Assembly: GCA_900557255.1 (NCBI GenBank)
Contig: USSA01000018.1
Coordinates: forward strand, 1 to 32,059
From: an uncultured Prevotella sp.
Lineage (GTDB): Bacteria; Bacteroidota; Bacteroidia; Bacteroidales; Bacteroidaceae
Length of the DNA stretch: 32,059 bases
Direction: 5' to 3'
The notes beneath the pieces are model-generated. The model was not told the origin of the DNA and ran no database searches. It was given only the letters and a program-made list of their open reading frames with translations. Within the stretch, counting starts at the first letter, position 1. Each line of letters begins with the position of its first letter. The position numbers and the translations under genes were made by a program. Below are positions 17,016 through 25,708 of this stretch, piece by piece.

Positions 17016-17885
17016 TCAGCCCCTCTGCTTGAAAAGCATCAGGAGCGCCTTCGAGAAGTCCTCGTTAGTGGCAATCGAAGTCCAGTCGACCTTGCTTTTG
17101 GCAAAGTCGGTTTTCAGATTTTCCTGCTGCATCAGCCATTGCTGTGTATGGGCCATTCGCAGTTTCTTCGAACTTGTATCAATATACATTTCATGTCCGG
17201 TTTCTGCGTCCATCACCTTGAGCAGTCCTACATCAGGCAGCACCTTGGCACGCGGGTCGTAAACCTGGATGGCTACTACATCATGTTTCTGGTTGGCAAT
17301 CTGCAGCTGATGCTGGAAATCCTTATGATCGTAGAAGTCACTGATTACGAAAGCTGTGCAGTGGCGTTTCATCACGCGGGTGAAATATTCCAGGGCGCAA
17401 CCGATGTCAGTACGCTGGCTCTGCGGCTGGAAGTTGAGCATTTCTCTGATAATATAGAGAATATGTTTTCTTCCTTTCTTAGGCGGAATGTACTTCTCGA
17501 TACGGTCAGAGAAGAAGATGACACCTATCTTGTCATTGTTCTGAATGGCGCTGAAGGCGAGTGTGGCAGCAATCTCAGTAGCCAGATCGCGCTTCATCTG
17601 CTTCATCGTACCGAAATCGAGCGACCCGCTGACGTCTACGAGCAGCATCACCGTCAGTTCCCTTTCCTCTTCAAACACCTTGACGTAAGGCTTATGAAAG
17701 CGGGCGGTCACATTCCAGTCGATGTCTCTCACATCATCGCCATACTGATATTCGCGCACCTCGGCAAAGGCCATTCCCCTGCCCTTGAAGGCAGAATGAT
17801 ACTGACCTGCGAAGATGTTCTGACTCAGTCCGCGAGTCTTGATTTCTATCTTCCGAACCTTTTTTAAGATATCTTGTGTATCCAA
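17016..17885 (-). CDS. DUF58 (VWA-like) protein, partner of MoxR
   Basis: The 289-residue protein has the DUF58 signature block REYQYGDDVRDIDWNVTAR (about 44-62) and PYVKVFEEERELTVMLLVDVSGS, where D84-x-S86-x-S88 resembles a MIDAS site. No signal peptide or membrane helix is evident, so it is probably cytosolic or peripheral. DUF58 genes almost always sit next to moxR genes; the pair is thought to act as an AAA+ chaperone with its substrate adaptor. It follows moxR after a 97-bp repeat-filled gap and precedes the BatD-like gene by 28 bp. Confidence 0.92.
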   Translation of the reverse strand: MDTQDILKKVRKIEIKTRGLSQNIFAGQYHSAFKGRGMAFAEVREYQYGDDVRDIDWNVTARFHKPYVKVFEEERELTVMLLVDVSGSLDFGTMKQMKRDLATEIAATLAFSAIQNNDKIGVIFFSDRIEKYIPPKKGRKHILYIIREMLNFQPQSQRTDIGCALEYFTRVMKRHCTAFVISDFYDHKDFQHQLQIANQKHDVVAIQVYDPRAKVLPDVGLLKVMDAETGHEMYIDTSSKKLRMAHTQQWLMQQENLKTDFAKSKVDWTSIATNEDFSKALLMLFKQRG

Positions 17886-17982
17886 CTTATTACTTTGAAC
17901 TTTGAATTTTGAACATTGAACTTTATGATTAGTGAAGCAAGCAAATTTTTCACTCTTCGTTCTTCACTCTTCACTTACCGAA
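17886..17982. repeat. Heptamer-rich spacer, inverted copy of the element at 22809-22926
   Basis: The gap between moxR and the DUF58 gene reads, on the minus strand, as tandem GTGAAGA-type heptamers, then a short unique core with CTAATCATAAAGTTC, then AAAGTTC-type heptamers. The same order of parts recurs on the plus strand between rsmG and the MBL-fold gene, so both are copies of one dispersed intergenic element of about 90-110 bp. Confidence 0.8.
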
Positions 17983-18978
17983 TCAAGGCACTTCCACCTT
18001 ATTAATGATGCGGCTCACGATTTCCTCGCTTGTTACATTGCTTGCCTCAGCCTCGTAAGAAAGGCCGATACGATGGCGCATTACGTCATGGGCTACAGCT
18101 CTTACATCCTCAGGAATTACATAGCCGCGATGCTTGATAAACGCATAGGCTCTGGCTGCCTTGGCAAGAGAGATGCTGGCACGAGGACTGCCGCCGAAGG
18201 TAATCATGTCTTTCAGTTCGCCCAGTCCGTAGCGCTCAGGATAACGTGAAGCAAAGACGATATCGGCAATATACTGCTCAATCTTCTCATCGAGATAAAC
18301 CTCGTTTACAATCTTGCGAGCCTTCAGAATCTCCTCGGCTGATGTTACAGGAGTAACCTCAGGAAGTCCGCCCTGAATATTCTCACGGATGATGAGCTTT
18401 TCCTCTTCCAGTGTAGGATAATCGATGATTACCTTCAGCAGGAAACGGTCTACCTGTGCTTCAGGCAACTGATAGGTTCCTTCCTGCTCGATAGGGTTCT
18501 GTGTAGCCATTACCAGGAACGGACTAGGCAGTTTGAAGGTTTCATCGCCAATGGTAACCTGGTGTTCCTGCATTGCTTCGAGCAGTGCACTCTGCACCTT
18601 GGCTGGGGCACGGTTAATCTCATCTGCCAAGACGAAATTGGCAAAGACAGGACCGCGCTTTACATGGAAAGCCTCGTCTTTCTGTGAATAAATCTGAGTA
18701 CCCACCACATCGGCAGGCAACAGATCAGGAGTAAACTGAATGCGGCTATAGTCGGAGCTGATAAGCTGTGACAATGTCTTGATTGCAAGTGTCTTCGCCA
18801 GACCAGGCACACCCTCAAGCAGGATATGACCATCAGAGAGAAGACCGATAAGAAGGCAATCTACGAGGTGTTTCTGACCTACGATTACCTTATTCATGCC
18901 CATTACCAGATTGGTAACAAACTGACTTTGTTGTTCTATCCGGATATTCAATTCGCGGATATCAATAGCTTCTGCCAT
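17983..18978 (-). CDS. moxR: MoxR-family AAA+ ATPase
   Basis: The 331-residue cytosolic ATPase carries Walker A GVPGLAKT (56-63), Walker B with D119-E120 in VLADEINRAPAKVQSALLEA, sensor ATQNPIEQEGTYQLPEAQ with the arginine finger region DRFL, and a C-terminal lid domain with GGSPRAS. MoxR proteins act as chaperones that assemble or activate VWA-domain partners. Here the partners are the DUF58 protein and BatA/BatB downstream. It is the first gene of the long minus-strand run, with a promoter-like motif about 60 bp upstream and the preceding operon's terminator just beyond it, so it probably begins the transcription unit. Confidence 0.95.
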   Translation of the reverse strand: MAEAIDIRELNIRIEQQSQFVTNLVMGMNKVIVGQKHLVDCLLIGLLSDGHILLEGVPGLAKTLAIKTLSQLISSDYSRIQFTPDLLPADVVGTQIYSQKDEAFHVKRGPVFANFVLADEINRAPAKVQSALLEAMQEHQVTIGDETFKLPSPFLVMATQNPIEQEGTYQLPEAQVDRFLLKVIIDYPTLEEEKLIIRENIQGGLPEVTPVTSAEEILKARKIVNEVYLDEKIEQYIADIVFASRYPERYGLGELKDMITFGGSPRASISLAKAARAYAFIKHRGYVIPEDVRAVAHDVMRHRIGLSYEAEASNVTSEEIVSRIINKVEVP

Positions 18979-19036
18979 AATTCTATATTTTTACGTTTAA
19001 TTTCTTAATTCAAACAATATATTTCCAAAACTAAAC

Positions 19037-19067
19037 GCAAAAGTACTCAAATTAAGCCACAAAAGCG
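19037..19067 (-). promoter_or_regulatory. Probable promoter of the moxR-bat operon
   Basis: On the minus strand TACTTTTG (19045-19038) fits the -7 consensus TAnnTTTG and is followed by C. The -33 region near 19065-19068 is only a weak match (TTTCG). It sits between the upstream terminator and the moxR start, about 60 bp before the ATG. Confidence 0.5.
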
Positions 19068-19090
19068 AAAAAACCAATCTAAATAATATT

Positions 19091-19147
19091 AAAAATGTTT
19101 CATAAAAGCTATTTTTAGGTTCTTTTAAAGAATAGCTTTTATGAAAC
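19091..19147 (-). terminator. Intrinsic terminator after the MFS gene
   Basis: A perfect 17-bp stem (19097-19113 with 19131-19147) encloses a 17-nt loop. On the minus strand it is followed by a run of five T (19095-19091). It closes the HAD-panB-MFS unit 20 bp after the last stop and insulates moxR. Confidence 0.9.
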
Positions 19148-19166
19148 AAACGAGATTTCAAAAATT

Positions 19167-20387
19167 TTATCTGTTTTTATGCTTCATGTACCAAGGATGA
19201 ACCAAGAAATTGTACACCAGCAACGATACGATTGTAAAAAGAAGTGCATAGTGCAACATACCCGATTCAACCATATTATATACAGGATGATCTACGTCAA
19301 AATGCGCTCTCGCGGGAAGATTATGGAACAGGAATCCGAGACCGAATCCCAAACTCAATCCCAATTCCCAAGCCAGGAAGAACGAATTCACGCTCGTGCC
19401 GCGCTGGCAATGTTTGGCAAGCTTGATATAGAAGAGCAGAAAACGGCTTCCGATGATTCCCAAGCTGAAACCCAGCAAGGTTGGAACCACGATTTCTACA
19501 GCAAGCTCCTGAGTTCCGAACGAAATCAGCTGAGCTGCTCCCAGCAGTACCAGACCTACTATTATCTGACTCTTCAGATCTGCATCAGCAAAGACAAACT
19601 TTTCTGCCAGGAACGCCAAGACCAATCCTCCGAAAATCATCAGAAAAATGCCAGAGGAATGAGGCAAAGAAAAGTATAATCCCGCAGAAAAAGTAATCAG
19701 GATGATGTTGACAAACAGTGGAGTTCCCTGTGGCAGATAGAAACGGTCGAGGCTGAAAACCTTGATTCCTTCGGCTGGTGCCTTAAAAGGAAACTTGGCG
19801 CGAGAAACCAGCACGAAGGCTCCCAAAGCCAGCAACGAAGCCGTAGGGAAAACATAGCCCATGCCGAAATAGTTGTAAACAAAACATGCCACCAAGGGTC
19901 CTACGGCTACCGAAAAGCGGGCAAACCAGGAGGTAATGTAATTAGCCTCGGTGCGCTGGAACGACTCGCTGGAATCAATAACCAGCGTACTGGCTAGCGA
20001 CATCTGAGCCAGCCCCAGAAATGCTCCCAACAGGAAACGGACCGCCAGGAGAACCTCAAAAGAAAACCTGATGTTCCAGAACGTATCCAGATAGTAAAGA
20101 ACCGAAAGGCAAACAACCACACCTAAAATGGAAAGCTGGCAAACCATATTCCTGCGGTAGCGCTGCACCAGATAAGAGCAGAAGCCACCAAACAGAAACA
20201 GTCCAAAGCCGTATGCAAGAAGTACACTCCCTATCTGCCACATCTGATACTTCTCCTGAATCAGGAAATAAGGAATGGCAAAAACGAGCATATACACACT
20301 CGACATCAGCAGGAGATTGGCAAAGCATAATCGCCAAAAGTCCTTGTGCCACAGCTTAATATGTACAGGTGTATTTTGTGTATCCAT
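19167..20387 (-). CDS. Major facilitator superfamily transporter, substrate unknown
   Basis: The 406-residue protein has about twelve hydrophobic helices with the usual two-half layout. A basic loop with QRYRRN lies between helices 2 and 3, and LLGAFLGLAQMSLASTLVIDSSE covers helices 4-5 in the region where such carriers keep Gly-rich motifs. No signature points to a specific substrate. It follows panB by 69 bp and ends at a strong terminator, so it is the last gene of a unit with the HAD and panB genes. A link to pantothenate or its precursors is possible from context only. Confidence 0.85.
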   Translation of the reverse strand: MDTQNTPVHIKLWHKDFWRLCFANLLLMSSVYMLVFAIPYFLIQEKYQMWQIGSVLLAYGFGLFLFGGFCSYLVQRYRRNMVCQLSILGVVVCLSVLYYLDTFWNIRFSFEVLLAVRFLLGAFLGLAQMSLASTLVIDSSESFQRTEANYITSWFARFSVAVGPLVACFVYNYFGMGYVFPTASLLALGAFVLVSRAKFPFKAPAEGIKVFSLDRFYLPQGTPLFVNIILITFSAGLYFSLPHSSGIFLMIFGGLVLAFLAEKFVFADADLKSQIIVGLVLLGAAQLISFGTQELAVEIVVPTLLGFSLGIIGSRFLLFYIKLAKHCQRGTSVNSFFLAWELGLSLGFGLGFLFHNLPARAHFDVDHPVYNMVESGMLHYALLFTIVSLLVYNFLVHPWYMKHKNR

Positions 20388-20456
20388 TATTCTAAACTCT
20401 TTTATGAATCTATCGTATTTATACTCTCTTACACTTCACTAAAAAGAGAGTTAATG

Positions 20457-21275
20457 TTAGTAACTCTCTTCAGTGCTAGGATAATCTACGGTCTTCACCG
20501 CATCAATATAAGCCTTCACACCCTTAGTCATTTCCTCGCCTACCTGAGCAAAGTGGCGCAGGAACTTAGGCTTGAAGCCCTGTGTCATTCCGAGTGCATC
20601 AGCATAAACCAGAACCTGTCCGTCGCAGCCGTTACCTGCACCGATTCCGATTGTTACAGCCTTCACTTTCTTGCTTACTTCAGCAGCGAGCTTAGCAGGA
20701 ACCTTCTCCAGCACGATGGCAAAGCAGCCTGCTTCGTCCAGCGCAATGGCGTCGCTGATAAGTTTCTGTGCCTCAGCCTCTTCCTTGGCACGAATGCCAT
20801 AACCGCCAAACTTATTAACGCTCTGAGGGGTAAGTCCGAGATGACCATGAACAGGAATACCTGCATTAACCAGCGCCTTAACCGTGTCGCAGATTTCTAC
20901 GCCGCCTTCCAGTTTCAGAGCGTCTACACCCGTTTCCTTCATCATGCGGCAAGCATTGCGAAGCGCCTCTTCCTTGCTGATCTGATAGCTGCCGAAAGGC
21001 ATGTCGCAAACCACGAAAGCATGCTGGCAGGCACGTGCCACGCTGTGGGCGTGATAAATCATCTGGTCTACGGTAATCGGCAATGTGTCCGCATTTCCTG
21101 CCATCACATTGCTGGCCGAATCACCTATTAATATCGAGTCAATTCCTGCAGCATCTATAATTCCGGCTGTTGTAAAGTCGTATGCTGTCAGCATGGTTAC
21201 TTTCTCGCCAGCCTTCTTCATTTCTGCGAAGGTCTTGGTGGTAATTTTCTTCTTGTCAGTAGATAAATATCCCAT
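20457..21275 (-). CDS. panB: 3-methyl-2-oxobutanoate hydroxymethyltransferase (ketopantoate synthase)
   Basis: PanB transfers a hydroxymethyl group from 5,10-methylene-tetrahydrofolate to 2-oxoisovalerate, giving ketopantoate, the first committed step of pantothenate and coenzyme A synthesis. The 272-residue length is normal. Family motifs are present: MLTAYDFTTAGIIDAAGID, ILIGDSASNVMAG (metal-binding Asp), VVCDMPFGSY, ALKLEGG, VHGHLGLTPQSVNKFGGY and IGIGAGNGCDGQVLVYADALG. It is cytoplasmic. It lies 36 bp after the HAD gene. Other pantothenate genes (panC, panD, panE) are not in the window. Confidence 0.97.
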   Translation of the reverse strand: MGYLSTDKKKITTKTFAEMKKAGEKVTMLTAYDFTTAGIIDAAGIDSILIGDSASNVMAGNADTLPITVDQMIYHAHSVARACQHAFVVCDMPFGSYQISKEEALRNACRMMKETGVDALKLEGGVEICDTVKALVNAGIPVHGHLGLTPQSVNKFGGYGIRAKEEAEAQKLISDAIALDEAGCFAIVLEKVPAKLAAEVSKKVKAVTIGIGAGNGCDGQVLVYADALGMTQGFKPKFLRHFAQVGEEMTKGVKAYIDAVKTVDYPSTEESY

Positions 21276-21311
21276 TTTTTATTTTGATTTATTTATTGTT
21301 CTGCGTTGAAT

Positions 21312-21995
21312 CTATTTCGCATCCTCCACGATGCGCTGCAAGTCAGCAAAGCTGAAACCTCTGTAATCATCTATCACATAGTCGGATAGCGGCTGGATGG
21401 CTTCTCTGCTGTTCGTTGTGGCGAGACCTAGGGTAAAGGCTCCTGAGGCTCTCACCGCCTTCAGTCCGTTAAAGCTGTCTTCCAGTCCTACACAGTCCTC
21501 CGGTTCCACACCGAAATAGGCTGCACCTTTCAGATAACAGTCTGGATGAGGCTTGCTCTCGGCGAAATCCTCGCTGGTCAGCACGCGGTCGAAATAAGCC
21601 TTGAATTCCGGGTGACGTTCATAGACATTCAGCATCTTCTGAATGTTGCTGCTCGTTACCACAGCGCATTTTACGCCATGCTGCTTCAAGTCGCTGATGA
21701 AGTCTTCGAACCCTGCAATATATTCATACTGCATGCTCTTTTCAAACTCATTCAGTCGGGCTGTAATCTTAGCCTGTTCCTCCTTTGCGCCTGTAAAACC
21801 TTCGATGTGGGCGAAGACGGCTTCATCGGTGAAATACTTGTCGTAAATCTGAACCAGAGTCTGTCCTTTGATGCGATATTCGAAATCGGGCATTTCCGGA
21901 TGATACTCCCTGCCTATCATTCCCCAGAAGATGGAGTACTGCGATTCTGTGTCGAATACCACACCATCCAGATCGAAGAGTGCTGCTTTTATCAT
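21312..21995 (-). CDS. HAD-superfamily hydrolase (beta-phosphoglucomutase-like)
   Basis: The 227-residue protein has the HAD motifs in order: DLDGVVFDTES (nucleophile Asp8, acid Asp10), a helical cap (about 16-80), VVTSSN (motif II, about 112-117), the motif III lysine in SKPHPDCYLKGA, and GLEDSFNGLKA (motif IV). This places it with the phosphoglycolate phosphatase/beta-phosphoglucomutase group of subclass I. The substrate is unknown. It is the first gene of the unit with panB, and a promoter-like motif lies about 55 bp upstream. Confidence 0.92.
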   Translation of the reverse strand: MIKAALFDLDGVVFDTESQYSIFWGMIGREYHPEMPDFEYRIKGQTLVQIYDKYFTDEAVFAHIEGFTGAKEEQAKITARLNEFEKSMQYEYIAGFEDFISDLKQHGVKCAVVTSSNIQKMLNVYERHPEFKAYFDRVLTSEDFAESKPHPDCYLKGAAYFGVEPEDCVGLEDSFNGLKAVRASGAFTLGLATTNSREAIQPLSDYVIDDYRGFSFADLQRIVEDAK

Positions 21996-22048
21996 ATTTC
22001 CTTGTCTGTTTTTATCAATTTTTGCTTAAATTATATTGAAAACGGGTG

Positions 22049-22056
22049 CAAAGTTA
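22049..22056 (-). promoter_or_regulatory. Probable promoter of the HAD-panB-MFS unit
   Basis: On the minus strand TAACTTTG followed by C matches the TAnnTTTG -7 consensus. No good -33 match is seen about 20 bp upstream. It is placed 54 bp before the HAD start codon, back-to-back with the rsmG promoter. Confidence 0.55.
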
Positions 22057-22131
22057 CGCAAAAAACTTAATATACGAGCATAATCTTACAGATTTTGATG
22101 TTTTTATTACGTGTTTTCCGATTTTTTACAC

Positions 22132-22139
22132 TACCTTTG
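22132..22139 (+). promoter_or_regulatory. Probable promoter of the rsmG-ruvC unit
   Basis: TACCTTTG followed by C is an exact fit to the -7 consensus; the -33 region is weak. Transcription would start near 22147, about 35 nt before the rsmG ATG. Confidence 0.6.
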
Positions 22140-22181
22140 CAGAAAAATCAGTAGAAAATAAAGAAGAATACATATAATTAT

Positions 22182-22808
22182 ATGATAGAAATAATAGAGA
22201 AATACTTCCCGAACCTCACGGAAGAGCAGAAAAAGCAGTTCGAGGCACTTGATGCATTATACCGCGACTGGAACAGCAAGATCAATGTCATCAGCCGCAA
22301 GGACATCGATAATCTGTACGAGCACCACGTGCTCCATTCTCTGGCAATAGCCAAGGCAATCCATTTCCGTCCGGGCACGGAGATTCTCGATTTCGGCTGC
22401 GGCGGAGGTTTCCCGGGCATTCCGCTCGCCATCCTCTTCCCTGAATGCAAGTTCAAGCTGATAGATGGAACGGGCAAGAAAATCAGAGTCTGCAATGAGG
22501 TGGCTACGGCTATCAATCTGCAGAATCTCAAGGCAGAACACCTGCGCGGAGAGGACGAAAAAGGCAAGTACGATTTCGTGGTAAGCCGTGCGGTAATGCA
22601 GCTTCCTGACCTGATGAAGATTATCAAGAAAAACTTTAAGCAGAAGGGACAAAACGCTCTGCCTAACGGACTTCTGTGTCTGAAAGGCGGTAATCTGAAA
22701 GAAGAGCTGAAGCAATACTTCAAGATTTCAGAAATCACTCCGCTCAGCACTTTCTTCGATGAAGAATGGTTCAGCCAAGACAAGCAGCTGGTTTACGTTC
22801 CGGCGTAA
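22182..22808 (+). CDS. rsmG: 16S rRNA (guanine-527-N7) methyltransferase
   Basis: RsmG (GidB) methylates N7 of G527 in 16S rRNA using SAM; its loss gives low-level streptomycin resistance in other bacteria. The 208-residue protein has the family's N-terminal helical segment with NVISRKD (35-41) and HHVLHSLA (48-55), the SAM-binding ILDFGCGGGFPGIPLAI (about 68-84), the acidic D95 after strand 2, and VVSRAV (about 133-138). Length is typical. It opens a plus-strand unit, preceded by a good -7 element and followed by a repeat-filled gap. Confidence 0.96.
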   Translation: MIEIIEKYFPNLTEEQKKQFEALDALYRDWNSKINVISRKDIDNLYEHHVLHSLAIAKAIHFRPGTEILDFGCGGGFPGIPLAILFPECKFKLIDGTGKKIRVCNEVATAINLQNLKAEHLRGEDEKGKYDFVVSRAVMQLPDLMKIIKKNFKQKGQNALPNGLLCLKGGNLKEELKQYFKISEITPLSTFFDEEWFSQDKQLVYVPA

Positions 22809-22926
22809 TAGAAGTGAAGAGTGAAGAGTGAAGAACGAAGAGTGAAGAATTCATTTGCTTTGCTAATCATAAAGTTCAAAGCTCAAAGTTCAAAGTTCAA
22901 AGTAATCATAAAGTTCAAAGTAAGAA
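22809..22926. repeat. Heptamer-rich dispersed intergenic element
   Basis: After the rsmG stop there are tandem GTGAAGA-type 7-bp units, a short core with CTAATCATAAAGTTC, then AAAGTTC-type 7-bp units, part of which is duplicated. The same arrangement occurs inverted at 17886-17982. No gene lies in it, and it separates rsmG from the next gene without an evident terminator. Confidence 0.8.
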
Positions 22927-23571
22927 ATGTTACATATAGAAAGATTTCAAGTAAACATGTTGCAGGAAAACTGCTACGTGGTGAGCGATGAGACCAAGGA
23001 ATGCGTCATCATCGATTGCGGCGCCTTCTATCCGGAAGAGCGCACGGCTATTACACAATATATTAAGGAGAACCAGCTCAAGCCAGTTCACCTGCTCGTA
23101 ACCCATGGCCATCTTGACCATAACTTCGGCAACAACACCATCTATCAGGAGTTCGGATTGAAGCCGGAAGTATCGGCAGCAGACGAAAAACTGATGAAGG
23201 GACTCGCCAAGCAGGCAGAAACCTTCTATCAGATGCAGCTCGATTATGAGTTTCCGTCTATTGGCAGATTCTTCGAAGATGAAGAAGTCATCAAGTTCGG
23301 CAACCACGAGTTCCAGGTTATCGCCACTCCAGGCCACAGCAGCGGTTCCGTCACCTTCTATTGCGAGGCAGAGCACGTAGCCTTCACCGGCGACACCCTC
23401 TTCCACAACTCTATCGGCAGAACCGATTTCCCTGGAGGCAGCATGTTCCGCATCATCAACAGTCTGCGCCATCTCGGTCAGTTGCCTGACGAAACCCAGG
23501 TTCTCCCGGGTCATGGCGAATACACCAGCATAGGCGAAGAGCTCGCTCACAATCCATATATGGACCGTTAA
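22927..23571 (+). CDS. MBL-fold metallo-hydrolase (glyoxalase II-like)
   Basis: The 214-residue cytosolic protein has the metallo-beta-lactamase fold motifs: THGHLDHN (59-66, metal-binding His and Asp), H136 in ATPGHSSGS, D156 in FTGDTLFHNSIGRTD, and H196 in LPGHGEYT. This pattern is that of the glyoxalase II/YcbL-like group, which hydrolyses thioesters or related substrates with two metal ions. The actual substrate cannot be inferred. It is the second gene of the plus-strand unit, 35 bp before ruvC. Confidence 0.92.
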   Translation: MLHIERFQVNMLQENCYVVSDETKECVIIDCGAFYPEERTAITQYIKENQLKPVHLLVTHGHLDHNFGNNTIYQEFGLKPEVSAADEKLMKGLAKQAETFYQMQLDYEFPSIGRFFEDEEVIKFGNHEFQVIATPGHSSGSVTFYCEAEHVAFTGDTLFHNSIGRTDFPGGSMFRIINSLRHLGQLPDETQVLPGHGEYTSIGEELAHNPYMDR

Positions 23572-23606
23572 AACAGCATTTTTAAAAGTCAGGAGATTTA
23601 TCAGCG

Positions 23607-24182
23607 ATGATCAAGAAATCGAATACAGAGAAGATCATTCTCGGCATTGACCCCGGAACCAACGTGATGGGCTATGGCGTAATCCGCATCATCGGCAACA
23701 AGGCCGAACTGGTGGTGATGGGCGTCATCGACATGCGCAAAGAGAGCGATCCCTATCTACGGCTGGGCAAGATCTTCGACCGCGTAACCGGCATTATCGA
23801 CAGCTATCTGCCCGATGAGATGGCCATCGAAGCCCCCTTCTTCGGCAAGAACGTGCAGTCGATGCTCAAGCTGGGCAGGGCGCAGGGCGTAGCCATCGCA
23901 GCCGCCATTCATCACAGCGTTCCTATCCACGAATATGCGCCGCTCAAAATCAAGATGGCCATTACAGGACAGGGACAGGCTTCGAAGGAACAGGTGGCGG
24001 GAATGCTGCAGCGACTGCTCCATATTCAGCAGGACGAAATGCCGAAGTTCATGGACGCTACCGATGCGCTGGGGGCAGCCTACTGCCACTTTCTGCAGAT
24101 GAACCGCCCGGAGACCGACGCCAGGCACTACAGCAGCTGGAAAGACTTTGCAACAAAGAATCAGAGTAGAATAAAAAAATAA
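23607..24182 (+). CDS. ruvC: Crossover junction endodeoxyribonuclease RuvC
   Basis: RuvC cuts Holliday junctions during homologous recombination, working with RuvAB. The 191-residue protein has all four catalytic acids expected: D15 in ILGIDPGTNVMGYG, E75 in MAIEAPFFGKN, and D150 and D153 in FMDATDALGAAYCH. Spacing matches the E. coli enzyme. The segment KNVQSMLKLGRAQGVAIAAA is also diagnostic. It is separated from the next gene by only 5 bp, so the two are probably translated from one message. A short basic tail (NQSRIKK) ends the protein. Confidence 0.97.
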   Translation: MIKKSNTEKIILGIDPGTNVMGYGVIRIIGNKAELVVMGVIDMRKESDPYLRLGKIFDRVTGIIDSYLPDEMAIEAPFFGKNVQSMLKLGRAQGVAIAAAIHHSVPIHEYAPLKIKMAITGQGQASKEQVAGMLQRLLHIQQDEMPKFMDATDALGAAYCHFLQMNRPETDARHYSSWKDFATKNQSRIKK

Positions 24183-24187
24183 GAGAG

Positions 24188-25678
24188 ATGCAAAAGATTA
24201 TTAGCATTAAAAATGGTGTTACCCGCATGCCTGAATGGCGTATGGCAGAACCCGTAAACTTCGAGGCGTGCGATGGTGAACACATCGCTATCGTAGGTCC
24301 GAACGGTGGAGGAAAATCAATGTTTGTCGACATCATCGTAGGTCGCCACCCACTCCTGATGCACGACCCTGATTACGATTTCTCACCAAGCCAGAAAACA
24401 ATGGTGAGCGACAACATCAAGTATATTACCTTCCGCGACACCTACGGAGGCGATAACGACCGCACTTATTTCCTACAGCAGCGCTGGAACCAGCTCGAGA
24501 TAGACGAGAACACGCCTATCGTAAAGGACAAGCTGGAAGAAGCCTACCAGATGGCTGGCGAAGACACTCCGGAGCGCAGAGCCCTGCAGCAGCACATCTA
24601 CGAACTCTTCCACATGCAGCACCTGATGGACAAATACACCATCCTGCTTTCAAGTGGCGAGCTCCGCAAGTTCAAACTTGCCTCTACCCTCTTCTCAGAG
24701 CCTCGCGTGCTCATCATGGACAATCCGTTTATCGGACTCGATGCTGAAACCCGCGACCAGCTCAAGGAGCTGCTCAAGACCCTCTCTTCAGAGCGAGCCC
24801 TGCAGATTATCCTCGTACTGAGCAAGAGCGATGATATTCCTGACTTCATTACCCACGTGGTAGAAGTGAAGGATATGAAGGTTCTGCCTAAGGTAACCCT
24901 CGCCGAATATCTTGCCGGCAGAGAATCCGTGCCTGCCCATGTGCTGAGCCCGGAGATGGAACAGGCCATCGTAGACCAGCCTTACAGCGACCGCGAATAT
25001 CACACCCAGGAAGTGGTGAAGATGAACAAGGTGCGCATACAGTATGGCGAGCGAATCATCCTCAATGACCTCGACTGGACCGTGATGAACGGTGAGCGAT
25101 GGGCTTTGAGCGGACAGAACGGAGCCGGAAAGAGTACGCTTCTCAGTCTGGTTTGTGCCGACAATCCGCAGAGCTACGCCTGCGACATTACCCTCTTCGA
25201 CAATCCTCGAGGCAGCGGCGAAAGCATCTGGGACATCAAGAAACACATCGGCTACGTATCGCCTGAGCTTCACCGCTCTTACCAGCGCGACCTACCAGCC
25301 ATCCGCATCGTAGCAAGCGGCCTGATGGATTCCGTAGGTCTCTATGTAAAGCCGAAGGAAGAAGACATGGACAAGTGCCGCTTCTGGATGAAAGTCTTCG
25401 GACTGGAAGGTCTTGAAGAGCGTGGTTTTCTGAAGCTCTCCAGCGGCGAACAGCGCCTCGTTCTCCTGGCACGAGCCTTTGTCAAGGATCCGGAACTGCT
25501 GATTCTCGATGAACCGCTCCACGGACTCGACAACCGCAACCGCCGTCTTGTAAAAGACGTCATTGAAGCCTTCTGTCGCCGCCAGAACAAAACCATGATC
25601 ATGGTAACGCATTATAAGGAAGAATTGCCAGCGTGCATCGACCACAGCATCTTCCTCTTGCGCCACACCAACGATTAA
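24188..25678 (+). CDS. ModF-like protein with two ABC ATPase domains
   Basis: The 496-residue soluble protein has two ABC ATPase domains. Domain 1 has GPNGGGKS (37-44) and LSSGELRKFKLAS as signature; its Walker B is LIMDNPFIGLDA, with Asn in place of the catalytic Glu. Domain 2 has SGQNGAGKST (about 309-318), LSSGEQRLVLLARA and LLILDEPLHGLD. This asymmetric pattern fits the ModF/PhrA group, annotated as molybdate transport or photorepair ATPase though the function is poorly known. No permease gene is nearby, so it may not be part of a transporter. It lies 5 bp after ruvC and 30 bp before an exported protein gene. Confidence 0.88.
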   Translation: MQKIISIKNGVTRMPEWRMAEPVNFEACDGEHIAIVGPNGGGKSMFVDIIVGRHPLLMHDPDYDFSPSQKTMVSDNIKYITFRDTYGGDNDRTYFLQQRWNQLEIDENTPIVKDKLEEAYQMAGEDTPERRALQQHIYELFHMQHLMDKYTILLSSGELRKFKLASTLFSEPRVLIMDNPFIGLDAETRDQLKELLKTLSSERALQIILVLSKSDDIPDFITHVVEVKDMKVLPKVTLAEYLAGRESVPAHVLSPEMEQAIVDQPYSDREYHTQEVVKMNKVRIQYGERIILNDLDWTVMNGERWALSGQNGAGKSTLLSLVCADNPQSYACDITLFDNPRGSGESIWDIKKHIGYVSPELHRSYQRDLPAIRIVASGLMDSVGLYVKPKEEDMDKCRFWMKVFGLEGLEERGFLKLSSGEQRLVLLARAFVKDPELLILDEPLHGLDNRNRRLVKDVIEAFCRRQNKTMIMVTHYKEELPACIDHSIFLLRHTND

Positions 25679-25708
25679 AAAGAATTGATAATCAATAATT
25701 TCAGAAAG

